A stretch of 64,000 bases of DNA from Anniella stebbinsi (taxonomy: Eukaryota > Chordata > Lepidosauria > Squamata > Anniellidae), in the NCBI GenBank assembly GCA_029215795.1, contig JARDYH010000006.1:27357501-27421500 (forward strand), given 5' to 3'. Below are positions 1 to 11,024 of the stretch, one piece after another. Position 1 is the stretch's first letter; every line of letters begins with the position of its first letter. Under the pieces are notes generated by a model, which saw only the letters and a list, made by a program, of their open reading frames with translations, did not search any database and was not told where the DNA came from. The position numbers and the translations under genes were made by a program.

Positions 1-424
1 TGATGTATTTGCATAAGGGCAGTATGGTACCTGCAGTTTTATTTTCAGTTCCTATTCTAATGATGCCCAACAGCAGCCACACACTAGGTTGTTATTTTCA
101 TTGAGCAGTTCTCCATAACCCCAAGATCTCTTTCTCCGTCAATCACCACCAGCTAAGATACCATCAGCATACACATGATGGTACCTTTTTTCGGTACGTC
201 TGCAAACTCTGAGATTCTGCCCATGCCTACTGCTGTCTCACTTTTGTGAGTGAAGGTGCTGTAAAGAGATGACCTCCCATCATCGCCTCCTGCACCTCCT
301 GCTGTTTCACCGAAGTGGGGCTGAGCCCCTCCTCCCCTCACAGAAGCCATTACAGCCAACAGCCCTGTGAGCTGGAGAGGAAGAAGTGAAATGTCATTAT
401 CGCAGCCTCTCTAAGTCTCCTGCG
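1..424. other. Unassigned sequence
   Basis: I see no convincing reading frame, repeat match or RNA gene here. The short open stretches lack family motifs. Confidence 0.3.
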
Positions 425-512
425 GCCTTCCCCAACCAATGGCCATTCTGGCTGAGGAGATGAAGGGATTTGTGGGCCAACACCCTTGAAGGGCGCCAGA
501 TTGGGGAAGGCT
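425..512. repeat. Short fold-back repeat (CCTTCCCCAAC family)
   Basis: Begins GGCCTTCCCCAACCAATGG and ends with the inverted form ATTGGGGAAGGCTGG. The same palindromic family, normally about 120 bp with arms reading 'CCTTCCCCAACCTGG..CCTCCAGATGTTTTGGACTACAA', recurs at 30836, 33886, 60652 and 62075. This copy is shortened in the middle. Confidence 0.6.
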
Positions 513-579
513 GGACTGTTTTAAAGACCTCTTAATGTTCCTTTGGAATTTATGTTAACAGACTTGCCAGCTGAAGGAC

Positions 580-1200
580 AGGATAAAAACGCTTAAAATG
601 CCACAGTGGTACAAGTGCTAGCAACCTCAAGGTTAGATTAATGCAATGTGCTCTATGTGGGGCTGCCCTTAAGACTGGTCTGGAAGTTGGAATTAGTGCA
701 GAATGCAGCAGCTTGTCAGGAGTTCTCTCTTTCAGCATGGAGCTCTTTTGCTGAGGGAAATTCGCTGGCTGCCAATTCGCTCGCTACTGGGCCAGGTTGA
801 AGGGTTTGCTATATTAGTATATAAAATCCTAAACAATTTAGAGAGCAGGACATTGAGAGAGTGCCTTCTCCCTTATTAACCTGCCTTGTCACCAAGGTCA
901 TGGTTCCGCATGGCCCAATGGCCCAACTGGAGTCCACTCAGAGTGAAACCTTCAGTGTGGTGGCTCCTATTCTCTAGAACTCTCTGCCTCTGGGGGTCAG
1001 GCAGACATCAACGTTGTGTTGTTTTCAGCGTCAGTTGAAAACTTTATTTCAAGACGTCTTCTTTAATTGGCTGCCCATGTTTTTTCTTGGTATTCTGCTT
1101 TTTAATTTTTTTAATATGGTATTTTATTCTTTTTTTATTGTTCCCTGCTCAAGAATCTGTTCAGATGTGGAACGGTATAGGAATGTTGTAAATAAATAAA
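580..1200 (+). mobile_element. Old L2-type LINE 3' part
   Basis: Decayed coding remnants around 620-1040 follow the order seen in the better L2 copy at 14695-15995: the GTTAGATTAATGCAATG segment, the 'leading to GLPL..QNAAA' region, then a terminal tract with AATAAATAAATG at 1191-1202. Frames are broken many times. The family call comes from the shared segment order and the 3' end, not from an intact domain. Confidence 0.65.
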
Positions 1201-1299
1201 TGCGACACTCAGAAAGTGTTGGCTATTAGGACGCATGAAAGGATAGAATGCATAATATGGAGAAACCAGACTGCTGAAATTGTCCGGCAGTAGATTCAA

Positions 1300-1545
1300 G
1301 GTAGGGTGACCATATGAAAAGGAGGACAGGACTCCTGGATCTTTAAAGTTGAATAGAAAAGGGAATTTCAGCAGGTGTCCTTTGTATGCATGCAGCACCA
1401 GGTAAAATTCCCTCTTCATCACAACAGTTAAAGTTGCAGGAGCTATACTAGAGAGAGGGCAGGGCTCCTCTACAAAAGACGCCAGGGCTCCTGCAGTTTT
1501 AACTGTTGTGATGAAGAGAGAATTTCACCAGGTGCTGTATGCATA
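1300..1545. repeat. Fold-back repeat (GTGACCATATG family)
   Basis: Starts AGGGTGACCATATGAAAAGG and contains GGGAATTTCAGCAGGTGTC followed by an inverted version in which CTTCATCACAACAGTTAAAG pairs with TTAACTGTTGTGATGAAGAG downstream (about 1498-1518). A related copy lies at 12725-12905. No coding content, so it is likely a non-autonomous DNA transposon relic. Confidence 0.55.
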
Positions 1546-1551
1546 CAAAGG

Positions 1552-1773
1552 ATTTTAGCTGAGCACCTCTTATTGTGGATAAGCCCAAAAAAGAGAGAAC
1601 TGGCCCACGATCCTGTACGAGGTTTTATTAGTGAAATTGTAGCTCAGTTCAATCCAGATAGGGGAGACCTTGGGTCAATTGTTTTGACATGATGGTAGCA
1701 CCTGTAAGAATTTCTAAGAAAAAAAACTTGCCTAAGAGTTTTTACCATTTGGTTGTCATTATTATTATTTTGT
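1552..1773 (+). repeat. Duplicated segment, left copy, part 1
   Basis: Nearly identical to 13185-13380. This is the first piece of a segment present twice in the window; here it is broken by an L1 insertion at 1774. The last ten bases, ATTATTTTGT (1764-1773), are the L1 target duplication, repeated at 3131-3140. Confidence 0.8.
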
Positions 1774-3130
1774 CCAAATATAAAGAAGTATTATATTGCT
1801 AACCAATTAAGACATGTAACAAATAGTATAATAGGGGAGGATGATCTAGAATGGCTGGAGACGCAAACAGGAGAACAAGACTTTAAATTGCAAAATATTT
1901 TTTTTACTAAACTATAAAAGAAAGATTTGAGGGGACTGGACAACCCGTTGTTGAAAAACATTGTGGAGATCTGGGAGAAAGTTAAAGGGAAGTTAATACC
2001 AGGAAATTCTCCTCTTACCCCAGCGGTAGTAATGGAAAACTTCCCAAGGAATTTAAAAAGTGAGTTGGAAGGGGGTCTGAGGGTTCAGAAAATTATTAAG
2101 TTAAGAGATAGGTTGAAAAGAATGACAAATAAGGAGCAAATTGGAGAGATGTTAAGAGGACAAAAGATAGCTTGGTTCAAATGTATACAATTGGAACAAT
2201 GGACACAGGATTGGAAAAAGAAGAATAAGGATTGTAGAGATAATACAAGATTTGAAGATCTAATTGAATCAAGAGAAAGAAAGGGGAAATTAAAACTAGA
2301 AGAGGTTTGACTAGTGAGATATATAAAATTTTGATAGAGGATGGTGAATATTAAGACTCTCTTAAATGATCTGGGAAGATGATTTAAAGGAACAAATTAA
2401 TGAATATAACTGGGGGAGGATATGGGATACAAGAATGTTAAAGCTATTGTCGATTAGAATTAAGGAGAATTATTATAAAATTGTTTGGAGATGGTATTTA
2501 ACGCCGATAAGAACTCACCAGATAGATAAAAAAAATTCTAAGAATTGTTGGAGGGGATGTCAGGAAGTTGGAACATATTTTCATATGTGGTGGAGCTGTG
2601 ATTATGTACAAAAATTTTGGAAAAGGGTGTTTAAAGAAATAAGTGAAATAACAGGAAGCAAATTGGAAGTAAGCCCAAAGCTAGCTCTACTAGCAATATG
2701 GGATAAAGGAAATGAGAATATAAGTAAGAGGGAATTGATAAACAACCTCCTGGCACCCGCTAGATTGATAGCTAAGAATTGGAAAGTGCAAGGGAATTAT
2801 ACAATAGAAGAATGGTATAGAGAAATATGGGATATGGCACTTAATGATAAGCTAACATGTAATTTGAAAGTAAAAAGGGGAATGTCCAGGAAGAACGATT
2901 TTGACATTATATGGAGCCCATTATTGGAGTATGTTTTAAGAACGGGGAAGGGGCATACACCTTCAAAAGAGTATTTACAATTTTGGAGAGATGTATAATT
3001 GAATAGATGTAGGTCTCCTGGGGGGAGGGGAGCACGGGGGGGTATGAAGGGTTGTAAGTTTTGTATTGTATTTTATGTTGTGTTATGTAGTTTTAAGTTG
3101 AAAATAAAATATTATTTTAAGAAAAAAAAT
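1774..3130 (+). mobile_element. L1 retrotransposon, 5'-truncated (copy 1)
   Basis: Carries only the C-terminal part of ORF2 and the 3' end, ending in an A-rich tail. It is flanked by ATTATTTTGT at 1764-1773 and 3131-3140, a 10-bp target-site duplication typical of target-primed reverse transcription. The homologous segment at 13370-13390 lacks the insert. Strong protein similarity to copies 2 and 3 shows one recently active L1 lineage. Confidence 0.85.
1795..2998 (+). pseudogene. L1 ORF2 C-terminal fragment
   Basis: Frames 1927-2310 and 2366-2998 join into the L1 ORF2 C-terminus. The second contains [12 protein letters not shown] and the conserved [18 protein letters not shown], a cysteine-rich segment typical of the L1 ORF2 tail. 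A stop near 1915 and a frameshift between 2310 and 2366 disable it. Reverse transcriptase and endonuclease domains are absent because of 5' truncation. Confidence 0.85.
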
Positions 3131-3860
3131 ATTATTTTGTAATTCAAGTTCGGATTTTTATTTTGTGCTTTGTCAGACTACCTGCCAACATGTGTTGACA
3201 GGCGTCCATATACATCTCACAATACTAAGAACAACTGTCATGTAATTCCTCCCTTCCTGGAAGTCCATCCATTGGCTGCTGAACCACCCAGTGTTACGGG
3301 TGTTAGGGTGCTATTCTATGCTTGTTGAGACAGGAAAAGAGTCCTACAACTCCCAGCATTCCCCAGCCAGCACAGAGTTGTAGGATTTTTTTCTATCTAA
3401 ACACGCATAGGATGGCACCCTAAATGTTTCAGCAGGCCTCCATGATCCTCAAGGAACTGCCATCCTAAAAAAGAAATCTGAGGGCACGGTGGGTCCTCTC
3501 CTATCAATAGCTTCCATCCTATTAAAGAAATCTTAGGGAACGATCCTACACATCTTTAGACAAAAAAAGTCCTACAGCTTCCAGAAAACATGTCTTAACT
3601 TGCATAGAATGGCAGCCTTGCTTGATGAATCATACATTTTTAAGGCTGCCATCCGATTAAAGAAATCATAGTTGATTAATCATGTATTAGTCCAGCCTTC
3701 CCCAACCTGGGGCCCTCTAAATGTTTTGGACTACAATTCCCATCATTCCCAGGATCGGAACTCCCAGGAGTGCTGGGAGTTGCAGTCCAACACATCTGGA
3801 GCGTACCATGGTGGGGAATGCTGTATTTGTAAGTCAGTTAAATCTGCCCATGAAAATAAG
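3131..3860 (+). repeat. Duplicated segment, left copy, part 2
   Basis: Continues the segment homologous to 13385-14104. It includes a fold-back at 3299-3426 (GGGTGCTATTCTATGC against GCATAGGATGGCACCC) and a fold-back at 3692-3810 with arms GACTACAATTCCCATCATTCC and GGGAGTTGCAGTCCAACACA. It is interrupted at 3860 by a second L1. Confidence 0.8.
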
Positions 3861-3880
3861 ATGGAAGAAATCAATTAAAA

Positions 3881-4438
3881 TTGGGGGATATGGGCATATA
3901 TGAGAAAGCATATGGAACTTCAAAAGCAAGAGGGGTTGCAATAATAATTTCTAAAAAATGTGCATTTAATGTTGTTAAGGTGGTAAAGGATGTAGAGGGA
4001 AGATTTATTATATTACAAGGTCTCCTGGGGGAAGAAAAAATTATTTTGATTAATGTATATGCGCCAAATGTAAAGCAAGTGGAATTTTTTGATAAAGTGT
4101 TTAGAATTATTGGGAATCTAGGGAACGCAAATATGGTAATGGCGGGGGATTTAAATATGGTGATGGATAGAAGTAAAGACAAAGATAATTCAAAAGGTAT
4201 AGGGAAAACGGGTTTAGCAAGAGTAATGGAGCACAAAGAATTAAAGGATGTTTGGAGAGAAATAAAGGGGGACGAAACAAAATACACCTTTTATTCACCA
4301 TAATATAAGAGTTTCTCTAGGATTGATTATATATTTGTGACAAAGAATATGCTTTCGAAGATTATGGATTGTGAAATTGATGTAATTAAAGTTTCAGATC
4401 ATGCAGTAATGACTATGGATATCAAAGAAAGATTATAG
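3881..4438 (+). pseudogene. L1 ORF2 endonuclease domain (interrupted)
   Basis: AP-endonuclease-type domain of L1 ORF2. Visible motifs are VYAPN, MAGDLN (metal site), FSRIDYIF and SDHA (catalytic His near the end). A single in-frame TAA at 4301-4303 splits it between FYSP and YKSFSRID; reading continues in the same frame to a second stop at 4436-4438. The N-terminal part with the first catalytic residues is lost by 5' truncation. Confidence 0.85.
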
Positions 4439-4499
4439 AGAGGCAAAAAGATGGAGATTAGATACTAAGATTTTAAATTATAAAAATATTGTTGAGAAA

Positions 4500-7400
4500 A
4501 TGAAAAAGGAGATTAAGAGTATTTGGGAAATAAACGAATCAGGGATAATCTCACAGGGGATGGTTTGGGACATGAAGAAAGCAGTAGTGAGAGGTATTTG
4601 TATTAGAGAAACGTGTAAATTAAGAAGACAACAAGAGGCACATAGTAAAAAGATTGAAGAAGATATTAAGGAATTAGAGCAACAATTTAGGAGTAAGAAG
4701 GATATGCGTATATATGCCCAACTCCAGGCAAAAAAAAAGGAATTAGAGGGGGAGGACATAGAAAGAGTTCAAAAAGAATTAATATATATGAAAAGGAATT
4801 TTTTTGAGTATAGTAACAGGAATTCTAGAATGCTGGCAAGATCAACGCAATCAAAGAAGGAGAAAAATATAATAGGGACAATTAAAGACAAAATGGGGAA
4901 AAATGTAATTTAATGAGGGATAAATTTAAAAATTTTGAGGGATTCTATTGGGAATTATATACTTCAGATGTGATTCCACAAATGAGAATACAAGAATATG
5001 TAGAGAAAAATTGGAAGGTAAAATTAAAAGATAAGGATAGGGATTATATGGAAGCTTTGGTGACGGAAAAAGAAATAGAGGAGAGTATTGACAAATTGAA
5101 AGGAGGGAAATCTCCAGGAGTGGATGGACTGGGGCCGGAGTATTATAAGATATTTAAGGGAATTTTAGTATCAAAAATGGAGAAATTATTTAATAATATT
5201 ATAAAGGGTGAGAAGACCCCGCCGTCGTGGGAACATTCGTTGATAATTTTAATTCTGAAAGTGGATAAGGACTTGATGGATCCAGCTTCGTATAGACCTA
5301 TATCGTTAATTAATCAGGATGCTAAGATTTTCACAGCGATTATGGCAAAGAGATTAAATACCTTTATAAATCATTATATTAAAAAGGATCAATGTGGATT
5401 TATTCCAGGGAGGCAAATGCCAAATTTAATAGGGAGGGTTTTAAACATAATAAATAGTATTAAAAGAAGAAAATTAAAAGCAGGATTGATAGCATTGGAT
5501 ATTTTTAAAGCCTTTGATTGCGTGGAATGGCCGGCGTTAAAAACTATTGTAAAAATATTCGGCTTTGGAGAAAGATTTGTGGGGGTGATTAATCAGTTGT
5601 ATGCAAATAATAAGGCAGAGGTGATGGTAAATGATGGCCTAACACAGCAGATTACCTTAGCCCGGGGTACTAGACAAGGGTGTCCTCTCTCCCTGATATT
5701 ATTTGCAATTGTGATTGAAATGTTAGCAAATTGTATTAGGGAAGATGAGAAATTAAAAGGGATAGGAGAACAGGATAAAATAAAAATTAATATGTTTGCG
5801 GATGACACTTTATTGACATTAGAAAATCCGGGGGGGATTATAGAAGGACTCCAAAAACATTTGAGGGAATTTGGAGAGGTTATGGGGTTGCAGATAAATT
5901 GGGGGAAATCTAATATGATGCTTTTTAACTATGATAAGGTAGAAGAGGATGAGTTAAGTTTAAGGCTAGGTTTGAAGGTTAAAAATATATTTGGTTACTT
6001 AGGAGTTTTTATTTCTAAAGAGTTAGAAAAGTTAGAAGAAATAAATTTTAGTAGATTGAAAATTAAAATATTACAGAAGTTAGAGGCTTATAGGAAGGTT
6101 AAGCTGTCGTGGTTTGGTAGAATAGCGGTAATTAAAATGAAGGGTGCCTCTACAAGAGAGGTTTAATGCGCTTTGAAGGTTCATTAAAATTTTACCTCTA
6201 CAAGAACAGAGTGCAAATCGGGCGTAGAGGCGCGTTATCTCCCCGATAATGCGCATTTTTGAATGCTCGTTAAATCGTGAGTTTTATTTTGCTCTGGCCG
6301 TTAAAGCGTATTTTCCCCGTGTGAACAAGCGATTATGCGCATTAACTTCTTGTAAAGCGCTTTTTGGACATCTATTAATGCGTTTCGCCGCCTCTCGCCG
6401 GCTCCCGTGCAGAGGGATTAGGAGTAAATGCGCGTCTGCGATAATGCGCATAATCGCCGAACCGGGCGCAAAAGCGAATCCTTGTAGAGGGAGCCGAAGA
6501 TATTACCAATGATTAATTTTTTGTTTAGGATGTTACCAATTAAGATAACGGAAGTAGAAATTAAAAGCTGGCAGTGTATGATAAATAATTATTGCAATGG
6601 GGATAAGAAGCCAAGAATAAATAAAATAAATTGGTATAAGAATCAAAGGGAAGGAGGCTTAGGTTTACCGAATATAAAGATGTATTATATTGCTAACCAA
6701 TTAAGGTATGTTATAAGTAGCATAGTTGGGGATGAGGATTTAGAATGGTTAGAACCGCAGACAAAGAAACTAGACTTTAAGTTACAGAATGTTTTCTTTA
6801 GTAATATAAAAAAGATTCAATTGAAAGAAATAGTTAATCCCATCTTAAGAAATATTAGAGAAATTTGGGAAAAATATAAGAAGAAATTAATGCCAGGAAT
6901 TTCCCCTCTGTCCCCTGTGGTTTTAATGGATAACTTCCCAGGTAATTTGAGAGGAGAATTGGAGAGGTTATTAAGGGGGAAAAAATAATTAAATTGAAAG
7001 ACTGGGTAATGAAAATGACCAATAAAAAACAAATAGAAGAAATATTAATGGGCCAAGAAAATTTATGGTTTAAGAGTATGCAATTGGAACAGTGGACAGT
7101 TAAATGGAAGAAGCAAAATAAGGAGTGTAGAAAGGAAACAAGCTTTGAAAAGTTAATTGAGGTTAGACAGAGGTGGGAGGAAGTAATATGGATAGTAGAA
7201 GTAAAAAAGGTTTAATGAGCGAGATTTATAAGATATTAGTGGAGGAGGATAAGGGGTATGAAAGCTTGAAAACAATCTGGGAAGAGGATTTGAAAATTCA
7301 GATCACTGGGGACAGCTGAAGAAAGATATGGGAATCAAGAAATTTAAAGTTATTTTCTATAAGGATAAAAGAAAATCAGTATAAAATTATTTGGAGATGG

Positions 7401-7903
7401 TATCTCACTCCGGTAAGATTACATCAGATAGATAAGAAGGCTTCAAGTTATTGTTGGAGGGGATGTCAGGAATTGGGAACATATTACCATATGTGGTGGA
7501 CTTGTGAACATGTTAAAAAATTTTGGGAGAGAGTTTTTAAGGAGATAAATTAGATAGTAGATAAAAAGGTAGAGGCAAGTCCGAAGATAGCTTTATTGGG
7601 TTTATTTGATAAAGAATATGGTAATAATAAAATTAAAGAATTAATAATCTCCTGACACCGGCAAGACTTATGATAGCCAAAAATTGGAAAACACAAGGGG
7701 ATTATTGTATGGAAGAGTGGTATAAAGTAGTGTGGGATATTGTTATTAATGACAGATTAACTTGTGCAATGGAAGTAAAGATGGGATTAACTAAAAATAA
7801 TGATTTTGGAAGGATTTGGGCTATGTTTCTAGAATATGTTTTAGAAAAGGGGAGAGGTTATACACCGTCTAAAGAATCAATGCAGTTTTGGAAAAAATTA
7901 TAA
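4500..7903 (+). pseudogene. L1 ORF2 linker, reverse transcriptase and C-terminal domain (interrupted)
   Basis: Linker 4500-4913, then reverse transcriptase 4913-6142: [49 protein letters not shown] and the catalytic FADDTLLTL (about 5795-5820). The frame breaks at 6142 (VIKMK) where a 353-bp element has inserted and resumes at 6500 ([13 protein letters not shown]). Downstream pieces 6509-6988, 6994-7215 and 7670-7903 complete the cysteine-rich tail with further frameshifts. RT core motifs look intact; the copy as a whole is dead. Confidence 0.88.
6143..6495. mobile_element. 353-bp non-autonomous DNA transposon inside L1
   Basis: Interrupts L1 ORF2 between codons that are contiguous in copy 3. 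Ends are GGTGCCTCTACAAG and CTTGTAGAGGGAGCC (imperfect inverted repeats). GAAG occurs directly before (6139-6142) and after (6496-6499), a probable 4-bp target duplication. The inside has no gene and repeats TAATGCGC/GCGCATTA many times in both orientations; CCTCTACAAG also recurs at about 6194. Superfamily is not clear. Confidence 0.75.
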
Positions 7904-8032
7904 GTAATAGGGTTAGAAGGTCTCGGGGGGTAGGGAGCACGGGGGGTTGTTGAGGTTTTTTGTATTGTGTATTGTTTTGTTATATGTTGAAATTAATAAA
8001 ATTATTTGAATTTTTTTTTTTTTTAAAAAAAG

Positions 8033-8060
8033 AATTATTTCTGAAGGAAGACTCATAATC
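8033..8060 (+). repeat. Duplicated segment, left copy, part 3
   Basis: AATTATTTCTGAAGGAAG matches AATTATTTCCGAAGGAAG near 14105, after which the two copies diverge. It marks the far side of L1 copy 2. Confidence 0.65.
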
Positions 8061-8299
8061 TATAATGGTTTAATACACCCAGGGCAAAACTGGTGCAACT
8101 TTTTGCAATCTGTAGCCCTCAGGAAAATATTTAGAGTTCAATCCCTTTTTGATCCTGAAGGGCTCCAGGAGGAAGGGAGTTTCTGAGGAGAAAAACAGGA
8201 GACTGAGATGGTGACGAATAGCCCTGAGGAAATGGAGGAGGGAAAGAGAGTGATAGAAAAGACAGATTCTGAGGACACTGAGAAAAGGCCAGTAGGATG

Positions 8300-8560
8300 C
8301 AGCAGCAATAGCTAGTGATCCCCAATCCTTTTGGGTCAGTGGGCACATTTCGGATTTTGAGGGAGTGTCATGTGCTCTCTCACAAAATGGCTACGAACAA
8401 GGGTGCCCTGTCCACTTATAAAATGGCTGCCATGGTGGGCATAGCCTGTCACAAACTACACATAACCAGAAGGTAAACTGTGTGTGTGTGTGGGGCTAAA
8501 ACAAAACCTTTTAGTTTAAAACACACATTGTAATAATAAAAAAACCCCTTATGAAATAAA
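8300..8560. repeat. Probable dispersed repeat, unclassified
   Basis: Contains GATCCCCAATCCTTTTGGG and AAATGGCTGCCATGGTGGGC, which read like a decayed interspersed repeat rather than unique sequence. A similar opening occurs near 52190 (GGGGTGGAGACCTCTTTC). No ends or coding content can be fixed. The rest of 8061-8780 shows nothing else. Confidence 0.3.
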
Positions 8561-8779
8561 ACAAAATAATCGGGGCCCTGCAAACACCAAGACAGGCATC
8601 CGTAGACACATTGGTAGCAATGGGCAGGATGTTGCAGAGCCTACAGCTAAAGTGGCCAGGTGTCCTATTTTGCCGAAGAGATCCCTCTGTTTGAAGATCT
8701 GTCAGAGGACATGCCTCTATTTAATGTCCCCCTGACTAGAGGGGCTGTTCAGCCGAGTTTGGGGTCAGCAATTTCCTCC

Positions 8780-9370
8780 CTCCCTGTGAAGGTTTGAGAT
8801 CTACACAAGACTGTTTGTAAAGAGGGTAATGTTGAGAGCTACACAGGACTGTTTGTCATTAAAGCATAAAAGCCTGGAAATCTGTTTGGGGAGGGGGAGA
8901 GCATGAGTTTCTGTGTGAAAAAGAAAAAGAGCGGGAAGTTTGGAAGTTAGAAAGAGCAGGAAGTTTAAAATGAGAAAAAAAAGCGGGAAATCTCTGAATG
9001 GGAAAAAGAGCGGGGAGTCTAACCTATAAAAGAGCAGAAAAAACCCAAGAAAATAGAGTTGACCAAGAGGGCCAAAGACAGAGGAGGTCTGCTACAGAAG
9101 CTCTGGGAGGAACAAATACAGAATCTGGAGAAGGAATAGAGCCGAGCTCTAGGCAAAGGCTACCAGGAAGCAAGTGTAGACCGGCTGGAGGAGGCTGCTT
9201 TTCTGTGAGACCTGTTTTGTGTATATTGTAACTGCTTCACCAAGGAACAGCTCTATATGTTTGTATATACCCTAAAAGACAGTTGCCTTACTATCTGCAA
9301 TAGTAAAGAGTTTTGTTTTAAACCTCATCTGTGGGAGAGTCAATTTTTACCACGCTTAAAGCCAACCCTC
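8780..9370 (+). repeat. LTR-like segment (uncertain)
   Basis: A TATA-like CTATAAAAGAGC lies at about 9024, and a GTAAAGAGTTTTGTTTTAAAC tract near 9303 resembles the polyadenylation region of a retroviral-type LTR. Short purine-rich motifs (GAGCGGGAAGTTTG) repeat four times between 8930 and 9015. No TG..CA ends with a matching duplication were found, so a solo LTR is only a possibility. A 77-codon open stretch at 8998-9231 has no recognisable product. Confidence 0.25.
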
Positions 9371-10672
9371 CACATTACCATAGAGAAGAGAGAATAAGAA
9401 GAGCAAAAGAGTAAAATCACTAAAAGAAAATAGGCGCTTAAAGAGGCAAGCGATCCTTAAGGAGCAGGTCGCAGAGTCCAGAGATCATGGAGCCGTGACA
9501 CTCCCTCACTTCACTACTGTATGAATGGAGGTCCCATGATTTCCACCACCCTACAGGGTTGCAGTTAGGAAATGTGCGTTTACATTGGGGAAAAAATGTG
9601 CGTTTACCACCAACTTATTGCAGCTCCAGTGGCCTTCCAGAAACTCTCAAACTAAGGGCCAAACTAGCCATGACATCATCAACGCAACGAGCAACTGGAT
9701 ATTGATTTATTGAATATATTTATATATTTCTTTATAGACTGACCTCACATAGGAGTTTACATGAAATTATTAAAACAATACAATCAATAAAACTGTTCAA
9801 TGAAAAACAAAAAAAGACAAACAACTTGTCTTGGAGAAGCTGGTTCGGTTTCTTCTCTCAGGGCAAGGTGAGATTCTGCATGCCAGTGGCGCCACCTCCA
9901 CTGGGCCTTTGGTACTGGGGCAGGTCTGCAGTGCCCATAAGGTGCCTCTTCAGGGCACCATCTCTGTTGGTCATTGAGCCAGCAATAGGGCAGAGAGAGG
10001 TCATATCCCCCACAGAAGCCCCGGGCACAGCATGCGCTGGAGGAATGAAAAAGGTTACATCGCATCAAACTGGAAGCCCTGCGTCTTATTTTAATGGTCA
10101 GGTGGTTAACTCCACCCCTGCTGAAAGTCCGACCCCATCCCTGGAAGTCCCACTTCCGGAGCCCTGCCCCAGAAAGAGGGATCACTGGATGGGGGTCATG
10201 TGACTCCTAGATGAAGTCATCATACCTCCATGTACCAATAGGATGGGGGTGTAGAACCCTGCTGTACATGTGGAGGAATGGAAGCGACCCAGTCGGGGTC
10301 ATTTCCAACCCCATGCCCAGAAGTCCTAGCCTGGAGGAAGGGATCATCTGATGAGGTCATATGACCTGTCTACAAACTCATCATGCCACCTCATCCTGTT
10401 CAGCCACCATAGCATGAGGAGTTTGTAGAGGGGACACACGATCCCAACAGAGAAACCCACCATCCAGGGCAGGACTTTTGAACTGGGACATCTTGGGATG
10501 GACTTGGAAATGATACCGCATCTGCTACCTTGGCTCTTGGACCTTGTCCTGTGATGGACACCCTGTTCTACTGACCCTTGGACCCCTCTGTGACTCTGCT
10601 TCCGAACTGTGTAATGCATGTGAGTGCCCTGACTGCTATGTTGACCCCTCCTGCCTAAGCCTGAACCCCAGT
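9371..10672. other. Unassigned sequence
   Basis: I find no protein family motif, RNA gene or clear repeat ends. Open stretches at 9826-10203 and 9784-10185 overlap on opposite strands and have no support as genes. Confidence 0.3.
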
Positions 10673-11024
10673 TAGGGATGTTGGGGGAATCCGTTTGGGG
10701 GGTGGAGCTTCACAAGGTTTGTCAGCTCAGCCCCCGGACTCTGTTGTGTCTTCCACCAACTGGCCCCACTTAGTGTGCGATGAGTTAGGCCAGCTGGCGG
10801 AATTTTCCGTTAAAATAATTTTGCCCAAATTTGGCTGCAAATTATGCAAATATGCAAAATTTGCAGGCGAAATGTATGCAAATCCATATTTGCACAAATT
10901 AAGCTAAAACCAAAAAAATCTGTAAAATCACGTGGCTCAGGTCACAAAAGCAAACCAAGTCAGGCATGCCACGGAAGTCTGGTGAGCCCAAAAGGGCCAG
11001 AGTTCTTGGCGACTGACATCCCTA
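10673..11024. mobile_element. hAT-type MITE with 8-bp target duplication
   Basis: Ends are TAGGGATGT (10673) and ACATCCCTA (to 11024), perfect inverted 9-mers. Flanks ACCCCAGT (10665-10672) and ACCCCTGT (11025-11032) match at 7 of 8 positions, the duplication length of hAT transposases. The middle is rich in ATGCAAAT/TTTGCAAAT-like words (10820-10900) that probably serve as subterminal sites. No transposase frame. Confidence 0.8.

Larger units (their letters stand above)
3861..8024 (+). mobile_element. L1 retrotransposon, 5'-truncated, nearly whole ORF2 (copy 2)
   Basis: Begins inside the ORF2 endonuclease and ends with a poly(T)/poly(A)-rich tail near 8024. Left flank AAAATAAG (3853-3860) and right flank AAAAAAG (to 8032) look like an imperfect target duplication; the duplicate segment shows the empty site at 14097-14110. 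It is itself interrupted by a 353-bp transposon at 6143-6495. ORF1 and the 5' UTR are missing. Confidence 0.85.

Noticed and set aside
9784..10203. Overlapping open stretches of 125-133 codons on both strands
   Set aside because: No domain, no start context or splice signal, and mutual overlap on opposite strands; GC-richer sequence yields such stretches by chance.
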